Shown piece by piece: positions 28,623-38,980 of a stretch of 64,000 nucleotides of DNA. The stretch is taken from NCBI GenBank assembly GCA_964019425.1, contig OZ025786.1:124001-188000 (forward strand). Reading direction: 5' to 3'. The notes under the pieces were generated by a model. That model saw nothing but the letters and a program-made list of their open reading frames with translations, made no database searches and was not told where the DNA came from. The position numbers were made by a program, and so were the translations under genes. The number at the start of each line of letters is the position of its first letter. Position 1 is the stretch's first letter. The stretch is from Flectonema sp. DT1601. Lineage: Eukaryota; Euglenozoa; Diplonemea; Diplonemida; Diplonemidae.

Positions 28623-31436
28623 CTAGTCGTCGTCTTCTTCGTTACCTGAGCATGACCGTGTTAGGCTCCCTGTTCCTACTCTCCTCTTGTTTCCAAACAC
28701 TTGCTTCCGCAGCCTACCTCTATTACTCCGCCGTCTCACCAGCTCTCTCGCAAAGTTCCCTAATGTCTTCGAACCCGACGACGACGCGTCTGTACTACTC
28801 AGATACAGAAGGTCCCGATCAGCTCCAGCCGGCCCCTTCCGCGCCTTGTCATGGGCTCTCCTTCTCTTCGTCTTCGTCTTTTTCGCCTCCTTGGCGAGTT
28901 TGGCTTTCAGCGCGGCCAGATCACAGCATTGGTCGAAGTCGCATTTGCTACAGTTTACCATCAACGTACCCTTCAGTCTCTTCCTGCGACATCTGTTGCA
29001 CCACCCATTGCTAGCCAAGGGTCTCCTCCTAAAGTTCCTCGGGAGCCATCTGTCTCCACACAGACACTTTCCCAGCTCAGGTGGATCTTCCGACGGTGCC
29101 GAGCATGTTGAGGTGTCATCATCGCCCGAATTCGTCACATCTGTGTCCATGCATGTCATTTCGGAGTCTGATGTCTCCGACGACACAGCTCGCTGCAGCC
29201 GCATGCCGTCCCCTGCGTGATCCTTCGCCGTCTGTTCATCCAACACGGTTCGAGGGGAACTCCCTTCCTCCAGCAGCACCGGTGTTGCATCATCGCACCC
29301 AGTCTTGGTTGCAAGCTTCGAGTCTTCCAGCAGATTGTTTTCCTGTTGGGCGCTTTCTGACTCTTGTGGCTCGGTTCCTTCGGCTGGCTTCTTTACTACA
29401 TTAACCTCCTCCTCCTGCCGCCCCCTCTCAGCACGTGCCTCCGCCGTCGCTGTTCCCTTCTCAAATTCTGCCTGCAGGAGCTCATAGTCAGGCAGCACAG
29501 GTATCGCCTCTCCGTCAGCGAGTCGGGTCACGGTCTCTTGCTTCGAATCTTCGTGCACTTTGATTTCCTGTTGTGTGCTCTCTGATTCTTGTTGCTCGAT
29601 CCCACCGGCCGACGCTGTCTCCTCCGCGTTCGACTCCGTCGGCGGTTTGTCCCGTCCCGGTTGCGAGTCAGCCCCTGTTGGTGTCTCTGCCTGTTCGGGC
29701 CCTGTGCGATGTTCGCAGTCCGGTGTCACACGTCCGCTACCCGGCTTGGGGTCCTCCTGCAGTCTGTTTTGCTGTTGGGCATTGTCCGACCCTTGTTGCC
29801 TGGTTTCCTTGGCCTCCGCTAGGGGTGGCCCATCTGATGCAATGTGCGATGAAGGAGCTCCAGCTGGGCCGTCCATCGAGTCCCTCCGCGGGTCACTCGA
29901 CTTTGTCTTCTTCAGGTCTGATGGCGAGCGTCCTCCCAATCTCCGCTTGGTCGGCCCCTGTGTTATCGCCAGTGGGCGTGTCCTTACCGCCTCCGCTACC
30001 TGGCCTCGCCGGTCGCCTAACGCGGGTCGTGGGATCATCTCTACCATGGGGAAAGACACCATTGGCTTCCTCTCTGGGATTCCTTCGGGGACTCCGTAGC
30101 ACCACTCGTACGCGCTATGCCTCACCTCTCTCGGTAGATCGGCGATCTTCAGGGAGATCCCCGCCCCGCTCGCCTTCTGGACCATGCCCCTCACCTGTGT
30201 CCATTCCCCCTCTTCCCAGCCCCCCAAAGGCCCGTACGCCTGGACGTCGCCCAGCTTGCCGAGGACTCCACAGCTCGACAAGATATCACGCACTGCCCTC
30301 ATGAGGACGAGCATCGCTGGGTCCCCCGCTCCCTCCAAGCGGTTGAAACTCCATTGTTTCAGCATCGCACCACCTCCGCTCTCCAGCAAGTATGCTCTAT
30401 TCATCCCCGCAAAAAAGAGGTACGCCACGGAGCACGGTCCCCGCAGCCTCTGGGACTGCGAGTGTTCCACGCGTTTTGCTACCCCTCCAGGAAACGAGTG
30501 TACCTGTAACGAGGCCTCGCTCCACGTCGCGTAGCATCCCGGTCGCCTCCCTCGCGACACCACGTACCACTCCATGCTCTGGGCCAGTCCAGATAGGGTT
30601 GCCTGCCGGTGTCCCGGGTCCGTTCCCCGTATGAACGCATCCGCCTCCACCATGGTGTTGAACCCTTTGAACACCGCACAGCGCAACCCCGTCACCAGCG
30701 GCTCCGCCTCACCCCAGCTGGTGACTACTCCGGACCCATTCCTCCCATTCGCGATGGCGTAGAATTTGAATCTTCCCGCTGACTCGCGCACTTTGCTCCC
30801 GGGGGCAGGCATCGTCAGCGCTGTCTCATTCGGTTCCAGGTCGCCTCCACTGTTGCTCCGCCGTGGGGCTTTCCGTCCCTTCAGCCTCCTCAGCAGCATG
30901 AAGTGAGGTGTCGATGCCTGTACCTCCCGCCACGAAGCCTTCCTCTCCACTCGGTCGTTTTGGTGTAGCCATCGGCCCTCCTCATCACATGTGAAAGAGA
31001 CGTAGTGGCCTACCCCAGATATCCCCTGGTGGACCACCACTGCGCCCAGCTCATACCATGTGGCACCGTCTCGCGGTTCCAGTAAGACTTTCTCACTTAG
31101 AGGAATTCGCGGGAGTGCTCCTGGTCGTCCCGCTACACACAGGATCAGTATCTCCGGCGCGGCCACCAGTTCCGTCCTCCTCGTTGAGTGCCCTCTCTCC
31201 CCGCATGAATCACATACATAGTCCGTCACCCTTACGGAGAGCCAGAGGTTCGACAACGCCTCCTGTATCTCCGCGGCTCGATGCACGAACAGCCCACGCT
31301 CTTCCTGCGGCATCGATTTCTCGTTCAGGCAGCGGGCACACGACGTCGTCACAACCATCCCACAGGCGAACATCCTCGAGAACGGACTCGCGGCTCCTGC
31401 TCTTCTCTGGATGTCGTCCACTAGGTGCAGTAGCAA
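28623..31436 (-). CDS. USP-type deubiquitinase fused to RNase H1 hybrid-binding domains, 5' truncated
   Basis: The 937-codon frame is clearly GC-rich against AT-rich flanks. Residues 15-185 match the C-terminal two-thirds of a USP catalytic domain: paired cysteines at 33/36 and 75/78 (the USP zinc ribbon), WYELGAVVVHQG, GVGHYVSF with catalytic His144, then HQNDRV with the Asn/Asp at 160/161. The Cys box would lie upstream, where the frame is cut by the IR element at 31446; there is no ATG start. Residues about 222-272 (FKFYAIANGRNGSGVVTSW...AVFKGF) and about 288-318 (EWYVVSRGRRPGCYATW) match the caulimovirus-viroplasmin/RNase H1 hybrid-binding domain. Residues 470-780 are acidic and disordered with EQQESE-type repeats. 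Eleven cysteines at about 790-850 suggest zinc sites, followed by a basic tail. The mix of a protease with an RNase H1-type module suggests a mobile-element ORF, but no RT is attached. Confidence 0.65.
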   Translation of the reverse strand: MLLHLVDDIQRRAGAASPFSRMFACGMVVTTSCARCLNEKSMPQEERGLFVHRAAEIQEALSNLWLSVRVTDYVCDSCGERGHSTRRTELVAAPEILILCVAGRPGALPRIPLSEKVLLEPRDGATWYELGAVVVHQGISGVGHYVSFTCDEEGRWLHQNDRVERKASWREVQASTPHFMLLRRLKGRKAPRRSNSGGDLEPNETALTMPAPGSKVRESAGRFKFYAIANGRNGSGVVTSWGEAEPLVTGLRCAVFKGFNTMVEADAFIRGTDPGHRQATLSGLAQSMEWYVVSRGRRPGCYATWSEASLQVHSFPGGVAKRVEHSQSQRLRGPCSVAYLFFAGMNRAYLLESGGGAMLKQWSFNRLEGAGDPAMLVLMRAVRDILSSCGVLGKLGDVQAYGPLGGWEEGEWTQVRGMVQKASGAGISLKIADLPREVRHSAYEWCYGVPEGIPERKPMVSFPMVEMIPRPALGDRRGQVAEAVRTRPLAITQGPTKRRLGGRSPSDLKKTKSSDPRRDSMDGPAGAPSSHIASDGPPLAEAKETRQQGSDNAQQQNRLQEDPKPGSGRVTPDCEHRTGPEQAETPTGADSQPGRDKPPTESNAEETASAGGIEQQESESTQQEIKVHEDSKQETVTRLADGEAIPVLPDYELLQAEFEKGTATAEARAERGRQEEEVNVVKKPAEGTEPQESESAQQENNLLEDSKLATKTGCDDATPVLLEEGSSPRTVLDEQTAKDHAGDGMRLQRAVSSETSDSEMTCMDTDVTNSGDDDTSTCSAPSEDPPELGKCLCGDRWLPRNFRRRPLASNGWCNRCRRKRLKGTLMVNCSKCDFDQCCDLAALKAKLAKEAKKTKTKRRRAHDKARKGPAGADRDLLYLSSTDASSSGSKTLGNFARELVRRRSNRGRLRKQVFGNKRRVGTGSLTRSCSGNEEDDD

Positions 31437-31568
31437 CTTTTTTTAGGGAAAACCTACAGATCCACCCCCAGGTTTGGAGAAACGTATACTACGGTCACGG
31501 CCTTGTGTAGCTTTTTTGACCTTTTTTCCAAATCGACAGCCCTCTATTCTGGGCGAAGTTTTTTTCGA

Positions 31569-31642
31569 ATCCGTGATAGCGCAGTGGTGTTGGTGCCGGA
31601 CTGAAGCCCTGGAGGTAGGGGGTTCGAGTCCCTCGGGGGGAT
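31569..31642 (+). tRNA. tRNA-Phe(GAA)-like sequence, probably SINE head
   Basis: An A-box-like TAGCGCAGTGG, a D-stem GCGC/GTGC, an anticodon loop CTGAAGC with GAA, and a perfect T-arm around GGTTCGAGTCC are present, followed by a T run. The acceptor stem pairs at only about four of seven positions, so it is unlikely to be a working tRNA gene. Confidence 0.4.
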
Positions 31643-31744
31643 TTTTTTTTTTTTTCCGGAATTTTTTTTCTGGGCATCTGTTCGTCTCGCTGTTACTCAA
31701 TTTTTTTTAAGGCTTTGTTAACTTTTAAATACTACCAACGTGGT

Positions 31745-32290
31745 GCAGCGTAGCAACGCAATGATGCCCTCAAGGTTTGTTATTTGCCAAATCATCGTTA
31801 GGGTTAAGCGTAATTAAGGTAAAGAGTATGCTGACAGGTGAGTGATGACTGCAACCGACAACATGCAAGTTAGTGATTCGAACGGCCCAATTTTTTCGTT
31901 CAGCTTTTGGGGCCTGCAAACCCAGCCAAGCGTTCATTGCTTTTGATCCTTCAATGTCGGCTCTTCCTAGCCTAGACAAGCAGAATTGTCCAAGGGTTGG
32001 ATAGTTCACCCACTAACAGGACCGTCATGAGACAAGTTTTACCTACTGATGGGGAGAGACCCCCTTGGGGCAGTGTAAGTCGACCGCAATACGGGGTAGT
32101 ACGAGAGGAACTCCCGTTTCTAGTCCCTGGTATCTACGGTTCTCCGATCGGAGCCGTGATGCTACACAACACATCCGCAGTGACTGTGCTTGACTATGTT
32201 AGCCTTTGAAGTAAGCCAGACTGGATCACTTAGTCACCACTGGTGGTTACTTTTTGATCGTGTTAGGGCTTGCGTCCAAAAGATTACAAC
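31745..32290 (+). pseudogene. Shrunken LSU (28S) rRNA copy, domains V-VI
   Basis: Landmarks appear in the correct order: ACGCAATG, TTAAGGTA, CCAAGCGTTCATTGC, TCAATGTCGGCTCTTCCTA, AGCAGAATTGTCCAAGGGTTG, TTCACCCACTAACAGG, ACCGTCATGAGACA, ACCTACTGATG and AGTACGAGAGGAAC. The spacing between them is much shorter than in yeast 25S. The conserved block that should lie between CACTAACAGG and ACCGTCATGAG is missing (the GAGCTGGGTTTAG region, which includes the peptidyl-transferase nucleotide equivalent to E. coli U2585), as is AGCGAC after GCGTTCAT. A functional ribosome is hard to imagine with these losses, so I call it an rRNA pseudogene carried in the IR element. Confidence 0.75.
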
Positions 32291-32769
32291 AATAAGAATG
32301 TTTTTTTATGAACATTACAATTAAGTAACTACATCAATAGTTGACTAACTTACTTCTACACCATGATGAGAGAATAGAGGTTAACAGGACGATGGATTAC
32401 TCTCTTATGTTAAAGTTAAGTTTAACTTAACTTAAGGAAGAATTGCGCGATAGGACAGAAGGCTTCCAAGCGAGGTCCTAAGTCGAGTGGAAGTTTACAC
32501 TATTGACCTTGAAGAACGACCCGCGTGTGAATTTGATGCAGGGTCTTTGTAAGGTACCAATGAGGTTCTGGTGTAAGACTTTCAAACGATGTTGTTAGTC
32601 AGCAACCTGCACTAAGCAATGTTTCAGAGCGACGAGTGTCCGAACGTGACAGAACGAATCAGCAGTACGGATACGACGCACGACGTCAGCGGCGGCGTTC
32701 CTGACCGAACGGCCAGTGCAGACAGTGTACCTGTTGGTCACTGGGGAAAAAAAAAAAAAAAAAAAAAAA

Positions 32770-32843
32770 GACCCGACAGGGGTTCGAACCGCAGCCTAGC
32801 GAATGCAAGTCTGGAATCATACCACTCGACAATTTGCGTCGTC
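32770..32843 (-). tRNA. tRNA-like sequence (SINE-like)
   Basis: On the minus strand it has GTCGAGTGGTATGATTCC as an A-box-like part and GCGGTTCGAACCCC as a B box. The stems are poor. A sister sequence is at 33221-33295. Probably a tRNA-derived SINE head. Confidence 0.35.
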
Positions 32844-33220
32844 TTCGATTTTGCGGATTTAAACACATATCCAGGGGTCAAAAAAGTTACACAAGGCCGT
32901 GACCGTAGTGTACGTTTCCCCAAACCTGGGGGTGGATCTGTAGGTTTTCCCTTTTTTTTATATTCTTTTTTTATTAATTTTCATACTTGTACCCCTTTAA
33001 AGGGGAATTAAAAATTAAAGCGGAAATAAAGGGCTTTTAATATTAAAGGGCTTTTAATTAATTCCCCTTTATTTTCCAATTTAATGAAATAAAGGGGAAT
33101 TAAAGGGGATTTAATGAATTAAAGGGCCCTTTATTTTAAAATTAAAGGGGATTTAATTCCCCTTTAATTTGGAAAAATAAAAATAAAGGGCTTTTAATGG
33201 TTTTTAATTAAAAAAAAAAT

Positions 33221-33295
33221 CCTCCACCAGGACTCGAACCTGCAGCCTAGCGAATGCAAATCCACAATCATACCAGTGGACAACCAGCGTCACTT
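33221..33295 (-). tRNA. tRNA-like sequence (SINE-like), second copy
   Basis: The minus strand reads GTTGTCCACTGGTATGATTG then GCAGGTTCGAGTCCTGG and a T run. It shares GCATTCGCTAGGCTGC with 32770-32843. The T-arm is good but the acceptor stem is not, so it is probably part of a SINE. Confidence 0.35.
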
Positions 33296-34830
33296 AAAAA
33301 AGTTTTTTTTTTTTTTTTTTTTGGTTACACTCGTCTGTGCTTCCAGACTCTTTGTTTTTGTTCTTTTCACTTCTTTGTTTTGTCTTTCTTTTATACTTTC
33401 TTTTGATTTAAGTCTGACAAATTGGAAAACACGGGAAACGTAGGTAGGCTCCGCCTGAGGACGTAAGAAGAGCGGCAACGGAAAAATAAATGGTCACGCG
33501 TCCTTGAAATTGGACACATGAAGCTAATTCGGTTGCCATTCCTACCATCGATAAGGAAAACAAAGAATCGAGCATATAACTAGAGCGGTGGTCAAAGACC
33601 ACTTGAACAGCCCGAAGGCCTGCCCTCAAGAGAAATTTATAAGGAGAATAGGAGAAGAAGGAGACAGGAGTGTTGGAAGAGACACTGCGACAACACTGAA
33701 GGTGATGTGCAGTTACCCAACCAGGAGATGATTGATAATGATGAAAATACTAAAATAATAACAAATTGATATTGGCGACTACATGTCACCTACTTTACTT
33801 CCAAAGTCTAAGGTTAGATGTTTGTTCCATCCACCTTATGATCAACGCGAGTGATGGAAGCCACGCCAAAGTGAAGAGAGCTTCAAGGTTAGGAATTTCG
33901 TTGGCAATAATAAGTTCTCGATCGCGATCCCACTTGCCGGTCAGTGTTGAGAAGCCCAGGATTTTGAACCTGGCAGAGTCGAGTTTGGGAGATTGACATC
34001 CCTGCAGCAGGTGAACCTGTGAGGACGGTTCGCCACAAAATGGGCAGTCGATCGTCTTGCGCCAGTTCTGAATTAGCGGGTGACATCCTGTCCGGAAGTT
34101 CGCTATCCGTATCTCGTCGGCTCTTTCCATCCCAGGAGGGTATTTAACTGAACGGCCTCTGATGAGGTGTTTGTAGCAGGTGTAACCACTCACGTTAAGC
34201 AGATCCTTCTTGATGCAGCGCTTAACATGTGATGATCGCGAGAAGTACGTGCCTTTGACTAGCACAGGTCGGATGTTCTTGTTGTGCGCTGCTTCCTTTG
34301 CAAGCGCGTCAACTTCATCGTGAAACTCGATTCCAATGTGCGAGGGGATGAATTGCAAATGCACTTTCATCTCACACATGCGCAGGTATTCCAGTATCTT
34401 GAGGGACTCGGAATTCTTCTGTCTGCATCTTCCACCCAGCAGTTCATCCAGAAGGGATTTTGAGTCCGTGAATATCCTCACAGATCTCATTGAGGGATCT
34501 TTGCTAAACACTGTTCTCAGATGTCTAGCCGCGTTCTTCAGAGCATGTTGTTCAGCCCTGTAGCTGCAGTCAGCTTGATAAAGCCTAGACGCGTAAGCAG
34601 ATCGAAGGCCGCTACGTGACTTGGCAATATGAGCCGCACCGGCCGCGCCGGAAGCAGAGTAGGAGCCATCGCAGTTGATTACCATGTCGACAGGAGGTAA
34701 CGTTCCAATGTACGACATGAATTTTTCTTTGTCCACCGCAGGGTTCGCGGACTTCGGAAATCCGCAGCCGTTGCTAATCCTAAGGTTTGTCGGAGATACC
34801 CAGGGTTCCATCGAGTCAGGCTGTACGTAG
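33296..34830 (-). mobile_element. 5'-truncated LINE with RNase H (ingi/I-like)
   Basis: Contains the C-terminal ORF (33795-34811) and about 500 bp of 3' UTR. The RT part is absent. The same 3' motif, GGTGGCCAAAGACCACT-like, appears in the LINE piece at 37669-38490 and at about 35150, so at least three 3' ends of one LINE family sit here. Confidence 0.75.
33795..34811 (-). CDS. LINE ORF fragment: RNase H and CCHC zinc finger
   Basis: The 338-aa frame has an RNase H fold with the expected acidic residues: NCDGSYSASG, CSYRAEQHALKNAARHL, FTDSKSLLDEL and FHDEVDALAKEA. A basic linker leads to CPFCGEPSSQVHLLQGC, a C-x2-C-x7-H-x4-C finger, as found at the C-terminus of LINEs of the I/ingi group. The RNase H removes RNA from the cDNA hybrid in elements of this type. 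The frame is open but lacks the RT and endonuclease, so it is the remains of a 5'-truncated copy. Confidence 0.8.
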   Translation of the reverse strand: MEPWVSPTNLRISNGCGFPKSANPAVDKEKFMSYIGTLPPVDMVINCDGSYSASGAAGAAHIAKSRSGLRSAYASRLYQADCSYRAEQHALKNAARHLRTVFSKDPSMRSVRIFTDSKSLLDELLGGRCRQKNSESLKILEYLRMCEMKVHLQFIPSHIGIEFHDEVDALAKEAAHNKNIRPVLVKGTYFSRSSHVKRCIKKDLLNVSGYTCYKHLIRGRSVKYPPGMERADEIRIANFRTGCHPLIQNWRKTIDCPFCGEPSSQVHLLQGCQSPKLDSARFKILGFSTLTGKWDRDRELIIANEIPNLEALFTLAWLPSLALIIRWMEQTSNLRLWK

Positions 34831-35215
34831 TTTTTTTTTAATTTTCTTTCCTATATTCTTATTGCAGGAATTATCCTTGCAAGGAATTTCTCCTCAAAAA
34901 TCGTTATTTCACAAGATTCTTCTCCCACAAAAATAATTCCTGATCAAGGAAAAATTTTTACTGGGGGTTTCCTTTGGTGATCTGGTAAGGAATTATTATT
35001 GTGAGGAATTTTTTTTTTGGAAATTTTTTTTTCAGCAAAAATTCTTGAGTTCCTCACAAGAATTTCGGCACGAGGTATTAAGTTGCTCGACCTTCGCTGT
35101 TTTTTTCGATACGTGATTAGTCCGTTAGAGGACTGTCGGTGTGAAAGGAAAGAAAGTCGGAACGGTGGCCAAAGATTAGTGAGTTGACTGAGTTGGTCAG
35201 TTACCAGCATGGTAG
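34831..35215. other. Spacer with a further LINE 3' end
   Basis: 34850-35060 contains repeated AAGGAATT/AATTCCTT words on both strands, suggesting a small degraded palindromic element. 35070-35215 resembles the LINE 3' UTR at 37785-37900 (GTCCGTTAGAGGACT, then GGTGGCCAAAGA). Confidence 0.45.
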
Positions 35216-36363
35216 CTAGCGGTTTCCTTATGATGTTAAATATCGTTATGATGATATAGTTGTATTTTACAAATCAAACTCAAACGCCCCCCTTCCTGGT
35301 GTTCGTCTTGGTGATTAATTCACAGTTGAATAACTCGATTCCGTACTGCACTGAATGACAACACGGAAAAAAGAGATGTGTATGCAGCTGAGAGGAATCG
35401 TAACTTCAAGTGCTTTTGCATTCTGAAGATTGCAATGGATGATATTTAAATCTGTCAGTGAGTATCAATTGGTGGGTAGACCACCGAAGTTACTGTGAAC
35501 AAACCAGCGTGTCCAAAGCAGGCGTTCGTCTTGTATTTTACGTATAAAATCCAACAGTTAACCCCCTTCAAGTTTTCAAGACAATATAATTATTAATTAA
35601 ATACTCATGGGTTTTATAAAAAACTGTTGCGGTTACATAAGCAAGTGGTGCTCAACTATGTTCACGTGGTATTTATTTATCTGCAGTCATTTACTACGCT
35701 GCCGCTGACAGTCAAGATTGTCAGAGAAATACCTGGTCAATTTGACTTGACATCATTTTTTCTCGCAATTTTAAAATAAAAACTTTCTCCTTTCTTTAGG
35801 CTATTACTACAAACTTTATTTTCAATCTCTCAAGACAAAAGCTTATGTGGGAACAATTAGACAGGAGCATGATATCCAAAAGTTACATGTCTGAAATCAT
35901 GGAGAATACATTCTTTCGGAGTTGCTTTAACCAGTAGAATCAGATGCGTGGTCCGTTCCGGTAGGACTCCCTTCTTACGAATGTGTGGTGCCTCGTGTTA
36001 GCGCTTTGGATAGTAATAACCATTGGCGGCGACTATGCACGGGGTGGCCAGTGGGTTTAATGAGGTTGTTGTGTAATCCCCTTCCATGGCTCTGTTTCGG
36101 CATGCTGGAAAGCGAAGCTCTGAAGTTTACTTCAGGTTAGTCTTGTAAGCCTATCCTTCCGGTTCAGTTCTCGGCTTGGTTGATTCCCTCGATCGTCCCA
36201 TCCAGGAGTTTGTGTGCATGGTGAGGCCCTCTGGAAACCCAGCCCAGCACAAGACACCAGGCTCACGGCGAAGATTGGACCCGAAAGTAACCTTGCGTTC
36301 TGTTCTGTTGGCAAGCTCTCTGGCTGAGTGCGTTCGAAGTGAGTGGAATTGCTAGTTTGTTGG
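35216..36363. other. Unassigned region
   Basis: No gene, RNA or repeat is recognised over about 1.1 kb. The base composition is less AT-rich than the satellite DNA. It might be old rDNA spacer or LINE sequence, but nothing conserved is visible. Confidence 0.4.
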
Positions 36364-36970
36364 GTTATGTTCGTAGCAGCTTCACGGTGACGGCGGCCTT
36401 ATTGAGAATTATCCCTGGTTGTTACATGTTACGTAATGATTGGGTTCTCAAGACTGGTTGCTTGCTAATGTGAATGCTGACGTTCGAACTGTTATTCGTA
36501 GCAGCTTCACGGTGACGGCGGCCTTATTGAGAATTATCCCTGGTTGTTACATGTTGAAAGTTGCAGGTTAACTGTGGCTGATGCACGTAATGGTTGGGTT
36601 CTCAAGACTGGTTGCTTGCTAATGTGAATGCTGACGTTCGAACTGTTATTCGTAGCAGCTTCACGGTGACGGCGGCCTTATTGAGAATTATCCCTGGTTG
36701 TTACATGTTGAAAGTTGCAGGTTAACTGTGGCTGATTCACGTAATGGTTGGGTTCTCAAGACTGGTTGCTTGCTAATGTGAATGCTGACGTTCGAACTGC
36801 CCCGACTTTCGAGTAGTTTCCTTTTCCGGCGTGTAACAATCCCGACTGACGAAAAAGGTTGGAGGAATTGCTAGTTTGTTGGGTTATATTCGTAGCAGCT
36901 TCACGGTGACGGCGGCCTTACTGAGAATTATCCCTGGTTGTTACGTGTTGAAAGTCACAGGTTATAGCGT
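36364..36970. repeat. 154-bp tandem repeat, about 3 copies plus remnants
   Basis: Units starting with GTTATTCGTAGCAGCTTCAC occur at 36491-36644 and 36645-36798, nearly identical. A 127-bp copy lacking an internal segment precedes them at 36364-36490 and a diverged copy follows at about 36884-36970. Confidence 0.9.
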
Positions 36971-37668
36971 CAAAATAACACTCGCGTGGGTGGTTGCTCT
37001 CTTCGGAAAGCATAACTTCAGACCCGTCAATTCGCGGCGCTTATATCTACACACATTAATTAGTTGAACGAGTTCAAGTCACTTCCCTGCATAGCAGATC
37101 CGTGTCCTCTGTACTAACGCTATACTAAGTGTGACTGTGACTGATACACGTAATGGTTGGGTTCTTTAAGGAATAATCATCATCGTCCATATTGTGTAAT
37201 TAAGACTGAATAAACAAAGGGATAATAAAATTATAGTGAATCAATGAAATAAAACATAAACTACTGACGTCGGGGTAATGTTGCATCTTCAAGAGGTCAG
37301 AAACCCAAGACTTTGAAAAGCACCGAGGTAAGAGCGGTGCAACAAGCCAAAAACAACAGGTATACAATAAACGAACCTCAAGAAGAAACACCCAGGGTGG
37401 GATGGGTGGGAAATTCTTTTGTTTTAATATAAACAGAAAGAAGAGCAAAATTTGCTAAGGAAAGGAATTAAAATATAAGTTAAAAGTGTACCGATAAACT
37501 ATAACGTCTCAAACACAGCGCTAACCAGTGCAACGAGAGCTAATAAATTCGATAAGCCACTGCTGAACCAACATCTTAGGTGCAGAGTGCATTTTAGATA
37601 AGGAAGGACATTTTTCATTTTCCGTTCCGCTAGGACAGAAAAGTAATAAGTATAAATAAATTTTCTTT

Positions 37669-38490
37669 TTATTTATTTATTTATTTAGTCACATCCCCCC
37701 TGTCTTTCTACTTTGTTTTTATTCTTTCTGAGCATACTCGCTCTTCTTATTTTTTAACTAAGTAAATAAGCAACAACGAGTGCAACTGTTGTGAGTCCGT
37801 TGGAGGACTTCCCCGGATAGGAAGCTCACGACACTGTAAGTACAAAGCGAATGATCAATACGGAGACGGTGGCCAAAGACCACTGGGTTACCTGCGAGCT
37901 ATGAAGCTCTACGGATGTCCTCAGAGAGTTATTAGGAGATGAATTAGGAGTGATGTATGAGTATGATATACTAAAAAGATAGTAACTTCTGATAACAGCT
38001 TGTTGCCGTCCATTGTTCTAAATGCCATATGAAGCCAGCGAGGGAATGTAAGTTCCTCGTAGCGAACATAAATAGCAGGCTGTGTTCCTTCTTTGAAATC
38101 TTCGCTTCTTCCATGACAGATCCAATTGTTCCATTTCTGATGCGTACCAGAGCAGAGTTCATGCAGTTAAACATCAAGTGTCTAGGTGATGAGTCCGTCC
38201 GTTTACAAAAAGGGCACTTCAGTTGTACGCCTTTGTCTCTCAGCAAGGGGTGTGAACCCGTTCTGAATTGTGCAATTCTTACTTCCGAAGCCCTCAGCAT
38301 GTCTTTCGGATATCTAGCAGTTCTCAATCCTCCGGTCGCCTCCAGATACTGTCTGAGCATCACCCGTTTCATTGGAGGCTTTGCCTTCTCGGAGGCTTCC
38401 ATCATCTTTCCTATCAACTTCCTGTGAGACTCCCTCGCTACCCTTGATTTGTGGGCGAAGAAATCCATGGTCGTTGAGACCGGTTTAATA
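37669..38490 (-). mobile_element. LINE 3' fragment inside the YR element copy
   Basis: The frame 37971-38468 (about 165 aa) resembles the end of the ORF at 33795-34811: SEVRIAQFRTGSHPLL aligns with DEIRIANFRTGCHPLI, and CPFCKRTDSSPRHLMFNC is the same CCHC-type finger. The 3' UTR follows to 37669. RNase H is not included. It is a strongly 5'-truncated insertion. Confidence 0.8.
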
Positions 38491-38513
38491 AATAAAATTT
38501 TCGACGTACCAGA

Positions 38514-38596
38514 GCCTGCATAGCCGAGTGGTTATGGTCGTCGACCTTAAATCGCTTACGTAGCCGTGGTCGGGGGTTCGATTCCTGGTCACGGCA
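38514..38596 (+). tRNA. tRNA-Leu-like sequence in YR element copy A
   Basis: An 83-nt segment with TAGCCGAGTGGTTA (A box as in tRNA-Leu/Ser) and GGTTCGATTCC (B box), the length of a class II tRNA and a TAA triplet in the anticodon region. The acceptor and T stems pair incompletely. It is identical in position and sequence to 43316-43398, so it travels with the element. It points opposite to the element's genes. Confidence 0.45.
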
Positions 38597-38980
38597 GATT
38601 TTTTGGTATTTTTAACCAGAAAATTTTAAAGTAAAAACAAGTAAGAAAAAGAGCACAAAAGTGGACTTGGTGATCATTCCCTGAGTAAACTAAGAGAATA
38701 ATCATCATCGTCCATATTGTGTAATTAAGACTGAATAAACAAAGGGATAATAAAATTATAGTGAATCAATGAAATAAAACATAAACTACTGACGTCGGGG
38801 TAATGTTGCATCTTCAAGAGGTCAGAAACCCAAGACTTTGAAAAGCACCGAGGTAAGAGCGGTGCAACAAGCCAAAAACAACAGGTATACAATAAACGAA
38901 CCTCAAGAAGAAACACCCCAACGCCAGTCAAGAAATTGATAATAAAATATTAAAATTAAGAATATTAAAATTAAGTGTAC

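Larger units (their letters stand above)
31446..32951. mobile_element. Inverted-repeat element carrying rRNA and tRNA-like sequence
   Basis: Arms of about 72 bp, starting GGGAAAACCTACAGATCC, face each other at 31446-31517 and 32879-32951. T7A at the left and T8A at the right could be an 8-9 bp target duplication, as made by hAT or Mutator-type transposases, but the homopolymer makes it uncertain. Inside lie a tRNA-like segment, an LSU rRNA-derived stretch, a poly-A run and a second tRNA-like segment. No transposase is encoded. It cuts the 5' part of the USP ORF. Confidence 0.75.
37174..38666 (-). mobile_element. Internally deleted YR retroelement copy with LINE insertion
   Basis: The outer 220 bp (37174-37392) match 38698-38920, and 37416-37668 matches 43051-43303, so the 3' and 5' ends of the YR element below are joined with its coding interior gone. 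A LINE fragment lies within its 5' region (37669-38490), followed by the element's tRNA-like sequence. It is a fossil in head-to-tail order with the fuller copy. Confidence 0.8.

Noticed and set aside
28526-31510. Many plus-strand frames of 60-243 codons
   Set aside because: They are antisense shadows of the GC-rich minus-strand USP ORF and show no domain-like sequence.
35216-36363. Possible rDNA continuing from the LSU-like segment
   Set aside because: No conserved SSU, 5.8S or LSU landmark could be found on either strand.
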